Source: Macrostomum hystrix
Taxonomy: Eukaryota > Platyhelminthes > Macrostomidae
NCBI GenBank assembly: GCA_950097015.1
Contig: CATNEN010000038.1
Coordinates: 15,928,001-15,992,000, forward strand
DNA length: 64,000 nucleotides
Direction: 5' to 3'
Shown: positions 1 through 11,674 of the stretch, piece after piece
How positions within the stretch are numbered: position 1 is the stretch's first letter
How the letters are laid out: every line of letters begins with the position of its first letter
Position numbers and translations under genes: made by a program
Notes under the pieces: generated by a model
Database searches by the model: none
The model's input: only the letters and a program-made list of their open reading frames with translations
What the model was told of the DNA's origin: nothing

Positions 1-3000
1 CAAAACCAGTGTCAGGAGGTGAGTCTTGCGATCGAATTTCGCCGAGCCGTTGTCCTCAGTGACGGCGCAGGGCAGGCGCAGCTCCAGTTTGTAGGCTACA
101 GGCCGCTGGCAACTGACGCGAAGTTGGCGATCTTCAACGTCGACATCGATGGCCTGAGCGGTGGAGACGCCTGCCAATGATGATGAGAGAATGAAGATTC
201 AGGTAGAATAGTACTTAAATTCAGGTAGGATAGACCAAAGGTTCAGGTAGGATAGATATGAAGATTCAGGTAGGATAGACCCGAAGATTCAGGTAGGATA
301 GACCTGAAGATTCAGGTAGGATAGACATGAAGATTCAGGTAGGATAGACCCGAAGATTCAGGTAGGATAGACTTGAAGATTCAGGTAGGATAGGCATGAA
401 GATTCAGGTAGGATAGACATGAAGATTCAGGTAGGATAGACCCGAATATTCAGGTAGGATAGACCCGAAGATTCAGGTAGGATAGACCCGAAGATTCAGG
501 TAGGATAGACCCGAAGATTCAGGTAGGATAGACCCGAAGATTCAGGTAGGATAGACCCGAAGATTCAGGTAGGATAGACCCGAAGATTCAGGTAGGATAG
601 ACCCGAAGATTCAGGTAGGATAGACCCGAAGATTCAGGTAGGATAGACCCGAAGATTCAGGTAGGATAGACATGAAGATTCAGGTAGGATAGGCATGAAG
701 ATTCAGGTAGGATAGACATGAAGATTCAGGTAGGATAGGCATGAAGATTCAGGTAGGATAGACATGAAGATTCAGGTAGGATAGGCATGAAGATTCAGGT
801 AGGATAGACCCGAAGATTCAGGTAGGATAGACCCGAAGATTCAGGTAGGATAGACATGAAGATTCAGGTAGGATAGACCCAAAGATTCAGGTAGGATAGA
901 CATGAAGATTCAGGTAGGATAGACCCAAAGATTCAGGTAGGATAGACATGAAGATTCAGGTAGGATAGACCCGAAGATTCAGGTAGGATAGACCCAAAGA
1001 TTCAGGTAGGATAGACCTGAAGATTCAGGTAGGATAGACATGAAGATTCAGGTAGGATAGACATGAAGATTCAGGTAGGATAGACCAAAGGTTCAGGTAG
1101 GATAGACATGAAGATTCAGGTAGGATAGACCCGAAGATTCAGGTAGGATAGACCTGAAGATTCAGGTAGGATAGACATGAAGATTCAGGTAGGATAGACA
1201 TGAAGATTCAGGTAGGATAGACCTAAAGATTCAGGTAGGATAGACATGAAGATTCAGGTAGGATAGACCCGAAGATTCAGGTAGGATAGACATGAAGATT
1301 CAGGTAGGATAGACCCGAAGATTCAGGTAGGATAGACATGAAGATTCAGGTAGGATAGACCCGAAGATTCAGGTAGGATAGACCCAAAGATTCAGGTAGG
1401 ATAGACATGAAGATTCAGGTAGGATAGACCCGAAGATTCAGGTAGGATAGACCCAAAGATTCAGGTAGGATAGGCATGAAGATTCAGGTAGGATAGACCC
1501 GAAGATTCAGGTAGGATAGGCATGAAGATTCAGGTAGGATAGACCCGAAGATTCAGGTAGGATAGACCCGAAGATTCAGGTAGGATAGACCCGAAGATTC
1601 AGGTAGGATAGACATGAAGATTCAGGTAGGATAGACATGAAGATTCAGGTAGGATAGACATGAAGATTCAGGTAGGATAGGCATGAAGATTCAGGTAGGA
1701 TAGACCCGAAGATTCAGGTAGGATAGACCCGAAGATTCAGGTAGGATAGACCCGAAGATTCAGGTAGGATAGACCCGAAGATTCAGGTAGGATAGACCCG
1801 AAGATTCAGGTAGGATAGACCCGAAGATTCAGGTAGGATAGGCATGAAGATTCAGGTAGGATAGGCATGAAGATTCAGGTAGGATAGGCATGAAGATTCA
1901 GGTAGGATAGGCATGAAGATTCAGGTAGGATAGGCATGAAGATTCAGGTAGGATAGGCATGAAGATTCAGCTAGGATAGGCATGAAGACTCAGTCAGGAC
2001 ATCTCTTAAGATAGTCCTGATTAATGGATTAACGATTCTAGATTCCCTAATTCCTCAGTTCTCACCTGGCAGCTCAATCAACACCTGAATGCTGCTTGGC
2101 TGCTTCGCCGATGGTCCTATGGTAACAGAGCCAGTGGAATCAGACGGACTTTCGTAGGCAAAGTCGCCAAAGTCGCTCCGATAAGAGTACTTAAGCTGAT
2201 ACTTAGGGGTTTTGGGCGAGTCTTGGTCAATCTTTATTTTCTCCTGTTGCTGCACATTGCCTTCTGTTGACTTGGCTGAATCCTCGAGCTCGAACTCGCG
2301 ACCCTCAGTTTTAGTCTCGCCAGCCTGAGCATTGTTATAATGCTGCACAAACGGATTAGGTGGATCGGATTTCAACTGAGCCTGCTTGGTGTCGAAGTCT
2401 GCTCGCTTGCGACGAATCACCGTCGCCTGGGGCAGGCCCTGCGATTAGGGCGGATCGGATGAACGGTAATGATAGACCAAATAGGCCGCAAAAAGTAGGG
2501 GCAATATTAAGTAGACAGCAAGTAGCAGGGGCAATCATAGATTAAAGAGGCCGCAAAAGGTGGGCAATGATAGATAAATAGGCCGCAAAATGTAGGAGTA
2601 ATAGTGGATTAAAAAGGCCGCAAAGTGTCGGGTTCATGAAAGATCAAAGAGGCCGCAAAGTGTCATGTTCATGAAAGATCAAAGAGGCCGCAAAGTGTCA
2701 TGTTCATGAAAGATCAAAGAGGCTGCAAAATGTCGGGTTCATGAAAGATCAAAGAGGCCGCAAAGTGTCGGGTTCATGAAAGATCAAAGAGGCCGCAAAG
2801 TGTCGGGTTCATTAAAGATCAATAAGTCAAAATATGATGGTAAGTGTCTAAGTGAGCAGTGAAATTAAACGTGAAACTGAATTGATCAATAAAATACCTT
2901 GAAATCTATTTTTGGCCGCCTAATAGAACCACCGGCGGCAAATTTCAATTGGAAATTTTTCTCAGCGCCCTGCACAGCGGTATCTTCTAGCATCTTCTTG

Positions 3001-5755
3001 AACTGGGCATTGCGCGAGGCCATCAGGTAAGTGTCCGGGTGAAATACCGCATCTATCACCAGGCAGGTTTGTTTGGCCTTGTCCGTGTCCTCACGAGGCG
3101 GCGAAAAACTGTGCGGTATGGACCAGTTGACGCCAGATTTCCCATTCTTCTCGGATCGCTGAACAGTGGCAACCTGGATCTTGTCACTAGTGCAGATGTT
3201 GATGAACACCTGCTATTAGTCAAATAGAGTTAGTGAGGGTGTGTGCGTGCTCTCTTGAATTTGTGAAGCCTTATAATGAGCGGAACAGAGGGTTTAGGAG
3301 CGGAATAGAGGGTTTAGGAGCGGAAGAGGGTTTAGGAGCGGAAGAGGGTTAAGGAGCGGAAGAGGGTTTAGGAGCGGAAGAGAGGGTTTAGGAGCGGAAG
3401 AGGGTTAAGGAGCGGAAGAGGGTTTAGGAGCGGAAGAGAGGGTTTAGGAGCGGAAGAAAGGGTTTTGGAGCGGAAGAGGGTTAAAGAGCGGAAGAGGGTT
3501 AAGGAGCGGAAGAGGGTTTAGGAGCGGAAGAGAGGGTTTAGGAGCGGAAGAGGGTTAAGGAGCGGAAGAGGGTTTAGGAGCGGAAGAGAGGGTTTAGGAG
3601 CGGAAGAAAGGGTTTTGGAGCGGAAGAGGGTTAAAGAGCGGAAGAGGGTTTAGGAGCGGAAGAGGGTTAAGGAGCGGAAGAGGGGGTTTAGGAGCGGAAG
3701 AAAGGGTTTTGGAGCGGAAGAGGGTTAAAGAGCGGAAGAGTGTTTAGGAGCGGAAGAGTGTTTAGGAGCGGAAGAGTGTTTAGGAGCGGAAGAGTGTTTA
3801 GGAGCGGAAGAGGGTTTAGGAGCGGAAGAGGGTTAAGGAGCGGAAGAGGGGGTTTAGGATCGGAAGAGGTGGTTTAGAAGCGAAAGATAGGGTTTAGGAG
3901 CGGAAGAGAGGGTTTATGAGCGCATTAGATGATTTAGGAGCGGAAGAAATTGTTTAGGAGCGGAAGAGAGGGTTTAGGAGCGGAAGAGGGTTTAGGAGCG
4001 GAAGGGGGTTAAGGAGCGGAAGAGGGTTTAGGAGCGGAAGAGAGGGTTTAGGAGCGGAAGAGGGTTAAGGAGCGGAAGAGGGTTTAGGAGCGGAAGAGAG
4101 GGTTTAGGAGCGGAAGAAAGGGTTTTGGAGCGGAAGAGGGTTAAAGAGCGGAAGAGGGTTTAGGAGCGGAAGAGGGTTAAGGAGCGGAAGAGGGGGTTTA
4201 GGAGCGGAAGAAAGGGTTTTGGAGCGGAAGAGGGTTAAAGAGCGGAAGAGGGTTTAGGAGCGGAAGAGTGTTAAGGAGCGGAAGAGGGGGTTTAGGATCG
4301 GAAGAGGTGGTTTAGAAGCGAAAGATAGGGTTTAGGAGCGGAAGAGAGGGTTTATGAGCGCATTAGATGATTTAGGAGCGGAAGAAATTGTTTAGGAGCG
4401 GAAGAGAGGGTTTAGGAGCGGAAGAGGGTTTAGGAGCGGAAGGGGGTTAAGGAGCGGAAGAGGGTTTAGGAGCGGAAGAGAGGGTTTAGGAGCGGAAGAG
4501 GGTTAAGGAGCGGAAGAGGGTTTAGGAGCGGAAGAGAGGGTTTAGGAGCGGAAGAAAGGGTTTTAGAGCGGAAGAGGGTTAAAGAGCGGAAGAGGGTTTA
4601 GGAGCGGAAGAGGGTTAAGGAGCGGAAGAGGGGGTTTATGAGCGGAAGAAAGGGTTTTGGAGCGGAAGAGGGTTAAAGAGCGGAAGAGGGTTTAGGAGCG
4701 GAAGAGTGTTTAGGAGCGGAAGAGTGTTTAGGAGCGGAAGAGTGTTTAGGAGCGGAAGAGGGTTTAGGAGCGGAAGAGGGTTAAGGAGCGGAAGAGGGTT
4801 TAGGAGCGGAAGAGGGTTAAGGAGCGGAAGAGGGTTTAGGAGCGGAAGAGAGGGTTTAGGAGCGGAAGAGGGTTAAGGAGCGGAAGAGGGTTTAGGAGCG
4901 GAAGAGAGGGTTTAGGAGCGGAAGAAATGGTTTTGGAGCGGAAGAGGGTTAAAGAGCGGAAGAGGGTTTAGGAGCGGAAGAGGGTTAAGGAGCGGAAGAG
5001 GGTTTAGGAGCGGAAGAGAGGGTTTAGGAGCGGAAGAAAGGGTTTAGGAGCGGAAGAAAGGGTTTAGGATTGGAAGAGGTGGTTTAGAAGCGAAAGATAG
5101 GGTTTAGGAGCGGAAGAGAGGGTTTAGGAGCAGAAGAGAGGGTTTAGGAGCGGAAGAGAGGGTATAGGAGCCGAAGAGAGGGTTTAGGAGCGGAAGAGAT
5201 GGTCTAGATGCGACAGTTTTAAAATAGGTTTAATATAAAAAGGTAGAAAAGAAAGCCCATTTCGGAGCAGAATAGAGAGCTTAAAGAGCCTAAAAAAAGA
5301 GCTTTTTTAATGGCAACATGCATCCAAACAGTGACATCTGATATAAAGGGCACATTCTATCCTTAAACTTTTATCTTCAGTCGCTCTTTTAACATTTTAG
5401 ACAGAGTGGTTCACAAGAAGCACACGCATAGTTTTATTCTTGAAATGAAACCCACCTTTTTACCGTCAGCCTCAGTCAGTTTGAGCACGTGTCCCGGCTT
5501 AGGATGAATGAACTCAACATCCATGCCGCGCTCCTGTTCCAACTGAGCAATCTCCTTCTCGTAGAGAGCTCGCTGCTCAGGATTTTGCAGCTCGTCAACA
5601 TATTCTCGAAATAGTTTTCGGAATTCTTCTTTTTTGAAGGCTTCAGAGAATCTGCTAATCTCGTCTTGAGTCATGTTGAGATCCTTGAAGACATTGCCAC
5701 TACTGCTACCACTACTAGCACTGCTGTCTTTGCTACTGGACATGGTCTGAGTCAT
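1..5755 (-). CDS. DNAAF2: DNAAF2 / Kintoun-type dynein axonemal assembly factor, four exons, 3' end off the window
   Basis: A cytoplasmic co-chaperone that helps HSP90/HSP70 pre-assemble outer and inner dynein arms of motile cilia. Exons read on the minus strand are 5755-5456, 3209-2898, 2438-2066 and 170-1; all joints keep frame with GT/AG borders, giving 385 codons before the window ends. Exon 1 carries the PIH1 N-terminal signature (EEFRKLFREYVDEL, then QERGMDVEFIHPKPGHVLK), continued in exon 2 by FINICTS, VNWSIPHSFSPPRED and DAVFHPDTY, which match Kintoun closely. Exons 3-4 hold the C-terminal CS/PIH-like part (IELPGVSTAQAIDVDVEDRQ, then LRVSCQRPVAYKLEL). A Ser-rich leader of about 25 residues precedes the domain. 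The ATG at 5755 was chosen because a TTTCAG acceptor ends 2 nt upstream. Each of the three introns is occupied by its own minisatellite. Vertebrate DNAAF2 is about 840 aa, so roughly half may lie beyond position 1. Confidence 0.9.
181..1990. repeat. 21-bp minisatellite filling DNAAF2 intron 3
   Basis: About 86 head-to-tail copies of a 21-bp unit with core GATTCAGGTAGGATAGAC. The variable positions alternate between CCCGAA, CATGAA and CCCAAA types. The array starts about 10 bp from the exon 4 acceptor and runs to within 80 bp of the exon 3 donor, so nearly the whole 1.9-kb intron is repeat. On the plus strand every unit contains CAGGTAGG, a 5' splice-site look-alike, but it is antisense to DNAAF2. 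Confidence 0.97.
2450..2830. repeat. Degenerate tandem repeat (about 35 bp) in DNAAF2 intron 2
   Basis: About ten copies sharing the core GAGGCCGCAAAGTGTCGGG followed by a TTCATGAAAGATCAAA segment. The six right-hand copies are nearly identical; the left-hand ones are diverged and vary in length. It occupies most of the 460-bp intron between exons 2 and 3. Confidence 0.9.
3275..5215. repeat. 18-bp-class minisatellite with higher-order structure in DNAAF2 intron 1
   Basis: More than 100 units of GGTTTAGGAGCGGAAGAG and length variants (15-20 bp). Sub-blocks recur at larger scale. A distinctive stretch beginning GGATCGGAAGAGGTGG, and including GAGCGCATTAGATGATTTAG, occurs near 3858 and again near 4296, so a block of about 440 bp has been duplicated as a unit. 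The array fills almost all of intron 1. Confidence 0.96.
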
Positions 5756-5757
5756 TT

Positions 5758-8700
5758 CTGAAAGATTTGAATGATTTCTAAAGCTGAGCAATGTGAATGA
5801 TATATGTAGAAATGATTATTGTTAGCTAGCAATGCTCTGAAGTATTTTGATCTAAAATATTTAATAAACTTTTATTTTGCTCTTACTTTTGCTTAATTTA
5901 TATAGATCAAAAAGTCACAAATTATACCAAATATACCAAATACTAACATAAATATGCATTCCTACATGACATTTTGAATAACCTTAACTGATACATGACA
6001 CATTACTATGTCACAATTAATTATAAATGGTCACATGACAACTCTGAGCCAATAATAGGGCCTAACATACTTGCTGTTGCAATCAATTGAAAAGGCCAAA
6101 ATTATTAAAAAACCTATAGAAAGTTCACTTTTATACAAATTAGCAGTAGGCCTAACTAACAGACTTAAGGGCCATATGTAGGCTTCAGTTAGCAAAATTA
6201 GTACTAATTTTATTAATTGGATGAATACAAGAGAAGTAAAAAATTCTTAGTAAAATTTTACATTTCTGAACCTGAATGTCTCAATGTCAAAGAGAAAGAA
6301 ATCAATCATAATGCTGCTTTCTTTTCTTGTCTGCTATACTATCAAGCATACATGTGCAACCTCCCAAATCTTAGCCAGCTGTGCGACTTTGTTTTTGCTC
6401 TATTTACGACTTAGTTTGCTCTCATTTGCGACTTAGTTCATTTCATTGCTCTATTTACAACTTAGTTTGCTCTCATTTGCTCTCTTTTTCTCTCCCCCTT
6501 TTCCTTTTCTTCACGCCTTCCTTTTTTGTCCCTTGGTCCCCCCTTTGATTTTTTTGTGCTTGGTCAATTGGTTTTGCGACTTACCTTGCTTGGCCCTCGT
6601 TTCACACGGCCATTTCGGCCAGGTGTTGCGCATGTATGAACTGTATAAATAGCTAGGCTAGGCCTAACAAAAGTCTATAAGAAATCTATGCATAAATCTT
6701 GCCTTGCTGATTGGCACTCAGTAGAGTTTCTAAATTATTATGTATATCTAAATAACATATTAATCAAAAAAGAAGATATACTAACTGGACCACTTATTAA
6801 AATTGAAGCATATCATGAAACTTCACTGCTAACTATATTATTAATAGTATGTTATATAAAACATTGTGTCAAGCAAGAAAAAAGATGATTTTATAGTACA
6901 TGACAAGACTGCTGACTAGCTACCATAGCTCTTACTAGCTCTGTCCAAGGATAAAAAAGGGTGTGCCACACCTTACTCCTTTATAATTGACTATGATTGA
7001 GGTTGGAAGCATATTTGTTTTGGCACTCCAAAGAAGGCAAAAAGTTTGTTCATAACTTCATAGGCTATATTTCCAATATATTATATCTATATTAAATTAA
7101 AATGTCAACATAGGAACCAACATTAGAAACAACTTAAGTTTTTAATTCAAATTTGAAATGAAGTTATTTGACTGCTTTGTCAAATATGCAGTTGTCTTAG
7201 ACCTACACTTGTGTCAACCTCAAATCTACCCACCCAAGCAATCCAATATTGGACAATCTGTGGTCTAGTGTATTTGGGTAGATAGCAAAGCCCAGGTTAC
7301 TACAAACGCTAGAGCCACAAATGCTCTTAACGCACAACGCACATAAAAGTACAACACACAATCAGTCATTCACCCCAACCCTCTCTAGCTCTGGCATTCT
7401 TGATATATGGCAGGTGGTTTTGCCCCACATTTTGCCCATTTTTTGTAATAATAATACGGTAGGCCTAACTAGAAATACTATCAGGCCTAATCTGATCACC
7501 AAAGTGATAAGAAATACAAGATAAAATAAAATATAAGGTAACTGGTCATTTTGGTCATAATAATTTTTGCTATAGGCCTAGGCATAACCATTTCAGCCCA
7601 AAACCATTTCGACCTTAAACTAATTTGGCACACTACCACTTATAAAATAATATAACTTACAAGATGTTATGTATTTTATCTAAACTAAATTAAAAAAATA
7701 TTTTAACCTAAAAAGTTAAAATTTTAGGATTTGATAAATGTAAGAAAGAATTTCAAGTTCAGATACAAAAGCTTTTCACTCTATTGTGATGAAGTTATAG
7801 CAAATTTGGGTTTAGATTTTGTACTTGGTGTAGTAGTGTGTAGAGATAAGTTTACATTTGAATTTAATTAAATTACAATTACAACAAACAAAAGTGACAC
7901 TGTGAGACTACTAAAGCATTCTAAAATATACTATGGTGTATTTAATTGATTGACTTGAAAATTTAGGCTTATAATTGTTTACAAACAAAATAGTGTTAAA
8001 TGTATAACATTTGAGCATGTAATGTGGCCAAAATTGCTTTAGAACAACAAGGTTTTGGGCCATGGCCGAAAACATAGGAATTTAAATGCTGAGGTAGCTA
8101 TAAAAAAGGTAGTTGTTATTTGTCCGGTTAACCACCCAAGGACTTAATTTCTCCCCTTTCAATGAGCAGGAGCAACGATCCTCCCAAAGACCACTCTTGC
8201 CCTGCTAATAGCCATCTTGAGTCTTGACCTCACAAAGACCAAACTATACCCTTGAACTAAGTTAGTCCCTGAAACAACCGAATTTCTGGAAAAGGTTTTA
8301 ATTTTTTTAACTAGCTGATAAGCGAAAATAATTTGAGACACAAACTTCAAATCTGAATGACTGTCCTTTTGCAGCTTGTTAATTATTTTATCTTACAAAT
8401 GATAGAGGTTCTCGTGGTAGCGCTACAACCCCTACAACCTCGATTAACCAGACGAATAATCAAACAACTGCCATAAATAAATAAAGCCAAGAAACCCCTG
8501 GGCACTGTTGAGTTGACTGGCTATCAGTCCCTACCACAGTACCACTGCCACTGACGCCTAACGACTGGTCCCAGCGTGGTGCATTGGTATGTATAAGGTA
8601 GTAAGTTGATAACCACCAGACGTTTCAGTAAGGGCCTATTATTATTTTGGCGTCGCAAAGTTTCTGCTTCATAAAAATGTCATTCTATTACTAAATTTTT

Positions 8701-9049
8701 TTGTTTTTCATGCCTTTTTTCATCTAAAGAACAAAGTGATGTCTTCTGCTCGTTCATTTTATCTTCTTCACCACATTCTTTTAAATTAAATGCTGTGGAA
8801 AATTTAAAAAAGCTAAATTACAGCTGTTTTAGTATGTTAAAACAACATAAGTACCTTTAAAGCTTTAATTGAATTCTAGTATTAAAAAAATGTGCCGCAT
8901 ATCTTATGGGTCAACTTAAATTTTAAGGCTAATACACCTAGGTTAGGCTTTAATTTTATTCTTACATTCTGTTTCATCAGTCCCAGTTTTTATGCTTACG
9001 TTGTCAATGTCTATTATTTAAGGAAAGATCTAAATACACGTAGCAACTG
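5758..9049. other. AT-rich intergenic DNA upstream of DNAAF2
   Basis: About 3.3 kb without a convincing gene. The short ORFs here (for example at 6217, 6446, 6688 and 8159) have low-complexity or unrecognisable translations and no splice context. The palindromic octamer TAGGCCTA recurs several times (near 6148, 6659, 7460 and 7574). The first few hundred bases could contain the DNAAF2 promoter or outron; no core promoter motif could be assigned. Confidence 0.6.
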
Positions 9050-9277
9050 CTAAAAGTGACACCACTCTCACTTGTCCGCAAGTGACACAACTTGCGCCAT
9101 TGCGAAGGCAAGGATTAACGGAAGAGGGTACAGTGCAAACATTAAAAGAGAGAATCACGACAATCACATTGTCATGCGTCACCAAACCAACTAACGACTA
9201 AAGTGAAAGAAATTTTCTCCTTGTGGCTGTGAGGCAGTGACACTTTGCTAGTGTTGTCCCTGTGGTGTCACTTTTTA
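9050..9277. mobile_element. Possible MITE with short terminal inverted repeats
   Basis: A segment of about 230 bp is bounded by CTAAAAGTGACACCAC on the left and its reverse complement with one extra A (GTGGTGTCACTTTTTAG) on the right. Further partial GTGACAC repeats lie inside. No ORF is present. Family and target-site duplication could not be determined, so this is a tentative call. Confidence 0.4.
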
Positions 9278-9885
9278 GTCTTGACTGTTACTTAGTAAAG
9301 TCATGAAATATAGCCTAGTCTAGCTAGCTTTTACATAGCCGGCGAACAGGCCTAGTGTGCACTGTAGAGGAGGGGCTATCTATCGAAATAGTAGGCCTAT
9401 CTGAAAGCAAAGTTTATTATTCAGTGTAGGCGTAGGTCTAGGCTCTATCCTAAACCTTGGCCCTTTGAAAGATCTTTAATACTGTGCAGTTTGTTGGGCT
9501 TAATTTGCGCTCATATCGCTATAATATTTATTTTGTCTTTTGTCATTGCCATGTAATTTTTTGGATAACTAGCTAATTAAGTCTTGCAGCCTGACCTTGA
9601 AAAATCATTCGATTCAGATGATTTGGATGACCTTTTCAGTCCCAAAAGTTGCAATGTTTTTATATGAGCTAGGCCAAACTCTATTGTATATAGGCCTAGC
9701 TCAGCATATGACATAAAATTTATCAAAGAAGCTTAGAAGATAAAAAATTTAAGTCTATCCTCCTATCTAATCTTCCTAACTGTCTACCTATTGAGAAATA
9801 TGAACAAAAAAATTTGTTGATGATTTCATTATGTGAGTAGTCATTTTGATCAGCTAGCAGACAAAAGACAATTGATGTGAGCTAT

Positions 9886-10640
9886 TGAGGCAGGCCCAAA
9901 TTTATCGTATATTCTTAAAGTTGAATTCCCGCCAAATGCTTTTCCTCAGTTTTATATTTTTGGTTTGTTTTAATGTGTTGCACCAACCGCCCCAATTTTT
10001 GCTATAAATATAGACGCAGTTTAACCCAAAAAGCCCCAACCGGTGCCCCGTGCCCAGTTCGGAGAGCAAAAAGGAGAATAAATCTCAAAGTGTTTTTCAA
10101 TTATTTTAGAGAGGAGAAAAGCAGGTCCGTGTTAATACACAAGCCAGGAGTATTCGAAAGAATAAAGAAGGGAATAGTCATAAAAAGCAGTGGAGTGTAA
10201 AACTAAAGAGCAGAAGGGTAAATCCCGATTGGTGGAAAAGCACTGTGTGCAAAGTTGGGCAACTTCAGTCCATTGGAAGCCTTGAAAGACTGGGAACAAA
10301 CCAGAGAGCCAGACAGTTGTGAGTAAGTAGAGGAGAGGAAGAAGTGTCTTGCCGCTCGGACACTCGTGAGAACGCTACCAATTTTGGAAGGAAAGTAGCC
10401 TATCTGGCCAAGTTAAGCAATATATGCATATGTAATAAGAGGATACATAGCTAGCCTATGAAGAATAACTAAGTCATAGACAAAGGAAATTAAGAGTTAT
10501 TTCAAAGGTTAATTCAAGGTGTGAAATAAGCAATTGTTAATATTTAATAAAAGAGTATCGGTGATATTTAAACCCAAAGAGGAGAGAGCCTACGACAACT
10601 TAGTGGCAGCTGTAAGATAAAAGAAAGGAGCCCTACGACA
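9886..10640 (+). repeat. 5' LTR
   Basis: 755 bp, beginning TGAGGCAGGCCC and ending GCCCTACGACA. It matches 17877-18631 base for base as read by eye. It contains a TATA box (10003-10010) and an AATAAA signal (10077-10082), so U3 is short and R starts roughly 25-30 bp after the TATA box. A 75-codon ORF at 9973-10200 recurs in both LTRs and is not considered a gene. Confidence 0.96.
10003..10082 (+). promoter_or_regulatory. LTR promoter and polyadenylation signals
   Basis: TATAAATA at 10003-10010 is followed by AATAAA at 10077-10082. The same pair lies at 17994-18001 and about 18068-18073 in the 3' LTR, where the AATAAA would end the genomic RNA. Their order and spacing suit U3-R transition signals. 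The transcription start itself was not located. Confidence 0.65.
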
Positions 10641-10658
10641 ACTTGGTGACAGCGGTAA
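10641..10658 (+). other. Candidate primer-binding site
   Basis: The sequence directly after the 5' LTR begins ACTTGGTGACAGCGGTAA. Position and sequence style fit a tRNA primer-binding site, but I cannot name the tRNA. The motif CTACGACAACTT followed by a GTGGCAGC or GTGACAGC variant also occurs about 45 bp upstream inside the LTR, so this end of the LTR is a short duplication. Confidence 0.5.
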
Positions 10659-10710
10659 AGGATTGGAATCCAGCTAAAGCACACAGTCAGTTTGAAAGTT
10701 AGATAAAGGT

Positions 10711-11610
10711 ATGGCCGCAGGAATTAATGATGCTATTGGCTTGTTAGCAGAAGAATTAAGAAATAGACTAGAATTAGGACCCATGAGACACGTAAAGATC
10801 CAAAAGTACACACCTAGCCAGGACATCAGAATTTGGCTCAAAGCATTTGATCAGAGATGCGACAATGAAGGATTAGAACAGGATGAACATAGGAAGAATG
10901 AGCTGTTAGCTAATCTAGACCTCGCGACCGCATTTGCAGCCGTTCAGCGGTTGAATCTGCCAGAAGACTTAACGTATGAGGAGTTGAAGGAAAGACTAAT
11001 CGAAAGATTCGGAAGACTAGGAAGCTCAGCCGAGTTTAGGGAGGAATTTAGAGGTAGAATGCAAGGGAGGAATGAGCCCGTTGACTCATTCGCAGATGCC
11101 TTGATTGAGTTGTCCGCGCAAGCATTCCCCAATATGAATGCAGAACAAAGGGAGGAGGAAGTAGTAGAGCAGTTCATTAAAGGAGCGAGAATCCCTTCCG
11201 ACACTAGGGAAAAGTTAATATTTGCACAGCCAGCCAGCCTGCAAGAGGCTAGAAGGATGTTGAGACGCATCGAAGCAGCGTGGCATATGTCACACAAGAG
11301 TGGAGTTCGAGTTGTTAAAGACGAGCAATTCGACGAGGATCGGAATAAGAAGATGGAGGAGACCATCGAGAGGCAGAAGTATGAAATCAATAAGCAGAAG
11401 AAGCTGATTGAAGACCTGATTCAGGAAAGAAGGAAGGCTGAATGCCAGAGGGTAACACCTCAGCCGCTCATGCAGCCGAAGACGTACCTGAAGCCGCAGC
11501 AACAGTCGAGGCCTCCGCCGACATGTTTTAACTGTAACAAAGTTGGGCATATTGCCAAGTACTGCAAGAGCTCACAGCAGCAGCAGCAGTACCGATATCA
11601 GGGAAACTGA
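10711..11610 (+). CDS. gag: Gag polyprotein of the Ty3/gypsy element
   Basis: A 299-aa ORF from ATG to TGA. It encodes the structural protein that packages element RNA into virus-like particles. The N-terminal two thirds resembles retrotransposon Gag capsid helices (IRIWLKAFDQRCDNEG, LKERLIERFG, and VVEQFIKGARIPS). A coiled-coil-prone Lys/Glu segment follows at about residues 210-245. One CCHC zinc knuckle sits near the C-terminus (CFNCNKVGHIAKYC, spacing CX2CX4HX4C), then a poly-Gln tail. The last sense codons form a slippery heptamer directly before the TGA, so some ribosomes should continue into pol. Confidence 0.93.
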   Translation: MAAGINDAIGLLAEELRNRLELGPMRHVKIQKYTPSQDIRIWLKAFDQRCDNEGLEQDEHRKNELLANLDLATAFAAVQRLNLPEDLTYEELKERLIERFGRLGSSAEFREEFRGRMQGRNEPVDSFADALIELSAQAFPNMNAEQREEEVVEQFIKGARIPSDTREKLIFAQPASLQEARRMLRRIEAAWHMSHKSGVRVVKDEQFDEDRNKKMEETIERQKYEINKQKKLIEDLIQERRKAECQRVTPQPLMQPKTYLKPQQQSRPPPTCFNCNKVGHIAKYCKSSQQQQQYRYQGN

Positions 11611-11674
11611 ATATCGAGGGACGAGAGTCGAGGCCGCGCCCCTCTAGTAAACCCCGATTCGAACCTCAGGCCTC
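11601..11674 (+). promoter_or_regulatory. Programmed -1 ribosomal frameshift signal (GGGAAAC plus candidate pseudoknot)
   Basis: The heptamer GGGAAAC at 11601-11607 is in register as G GGA AAC in the gag frame, and gag's TGA (11608-11610) is the next codon. Slipping back one base enters the pol frame, which is open from here. After an 8-nt spacer, GAGGG (11616-11620) can pair with CCCTC (11640-11644). Inside that loop, GAGGCC (11630-11635) is exactly complementary to GGCCTC (11669-11674), giving a possible H-type pseudoknot. GGGAAAC is the heptamer reported for mammalian PEG10, itself a domesticated Ty3/gypsy gene. Heptamer and frame are seen; the pseudoknot is inferred. Confidence 0.85.

Noticed and set aside
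181-1990. CRISPR-like array of short repeats
   Set aside because: There are no unique spacers; units abut head to tail. The sequence is eukaryotic and the array is an intronic minisatellite. The same applies to all other arrays.
6217-8350. Several 60-70-codon ORFs upstream of DNAAF2
   Set aside because: Low-complexity, AT-driven translations without homology or splice signals.
9973-10200. 75-codon ORF present in both LTRs
   Set aside because: Covers TATA, R and poly(A) signals of the LTR, duplicated only because the LTR is duplicated. No recognisable protein features.
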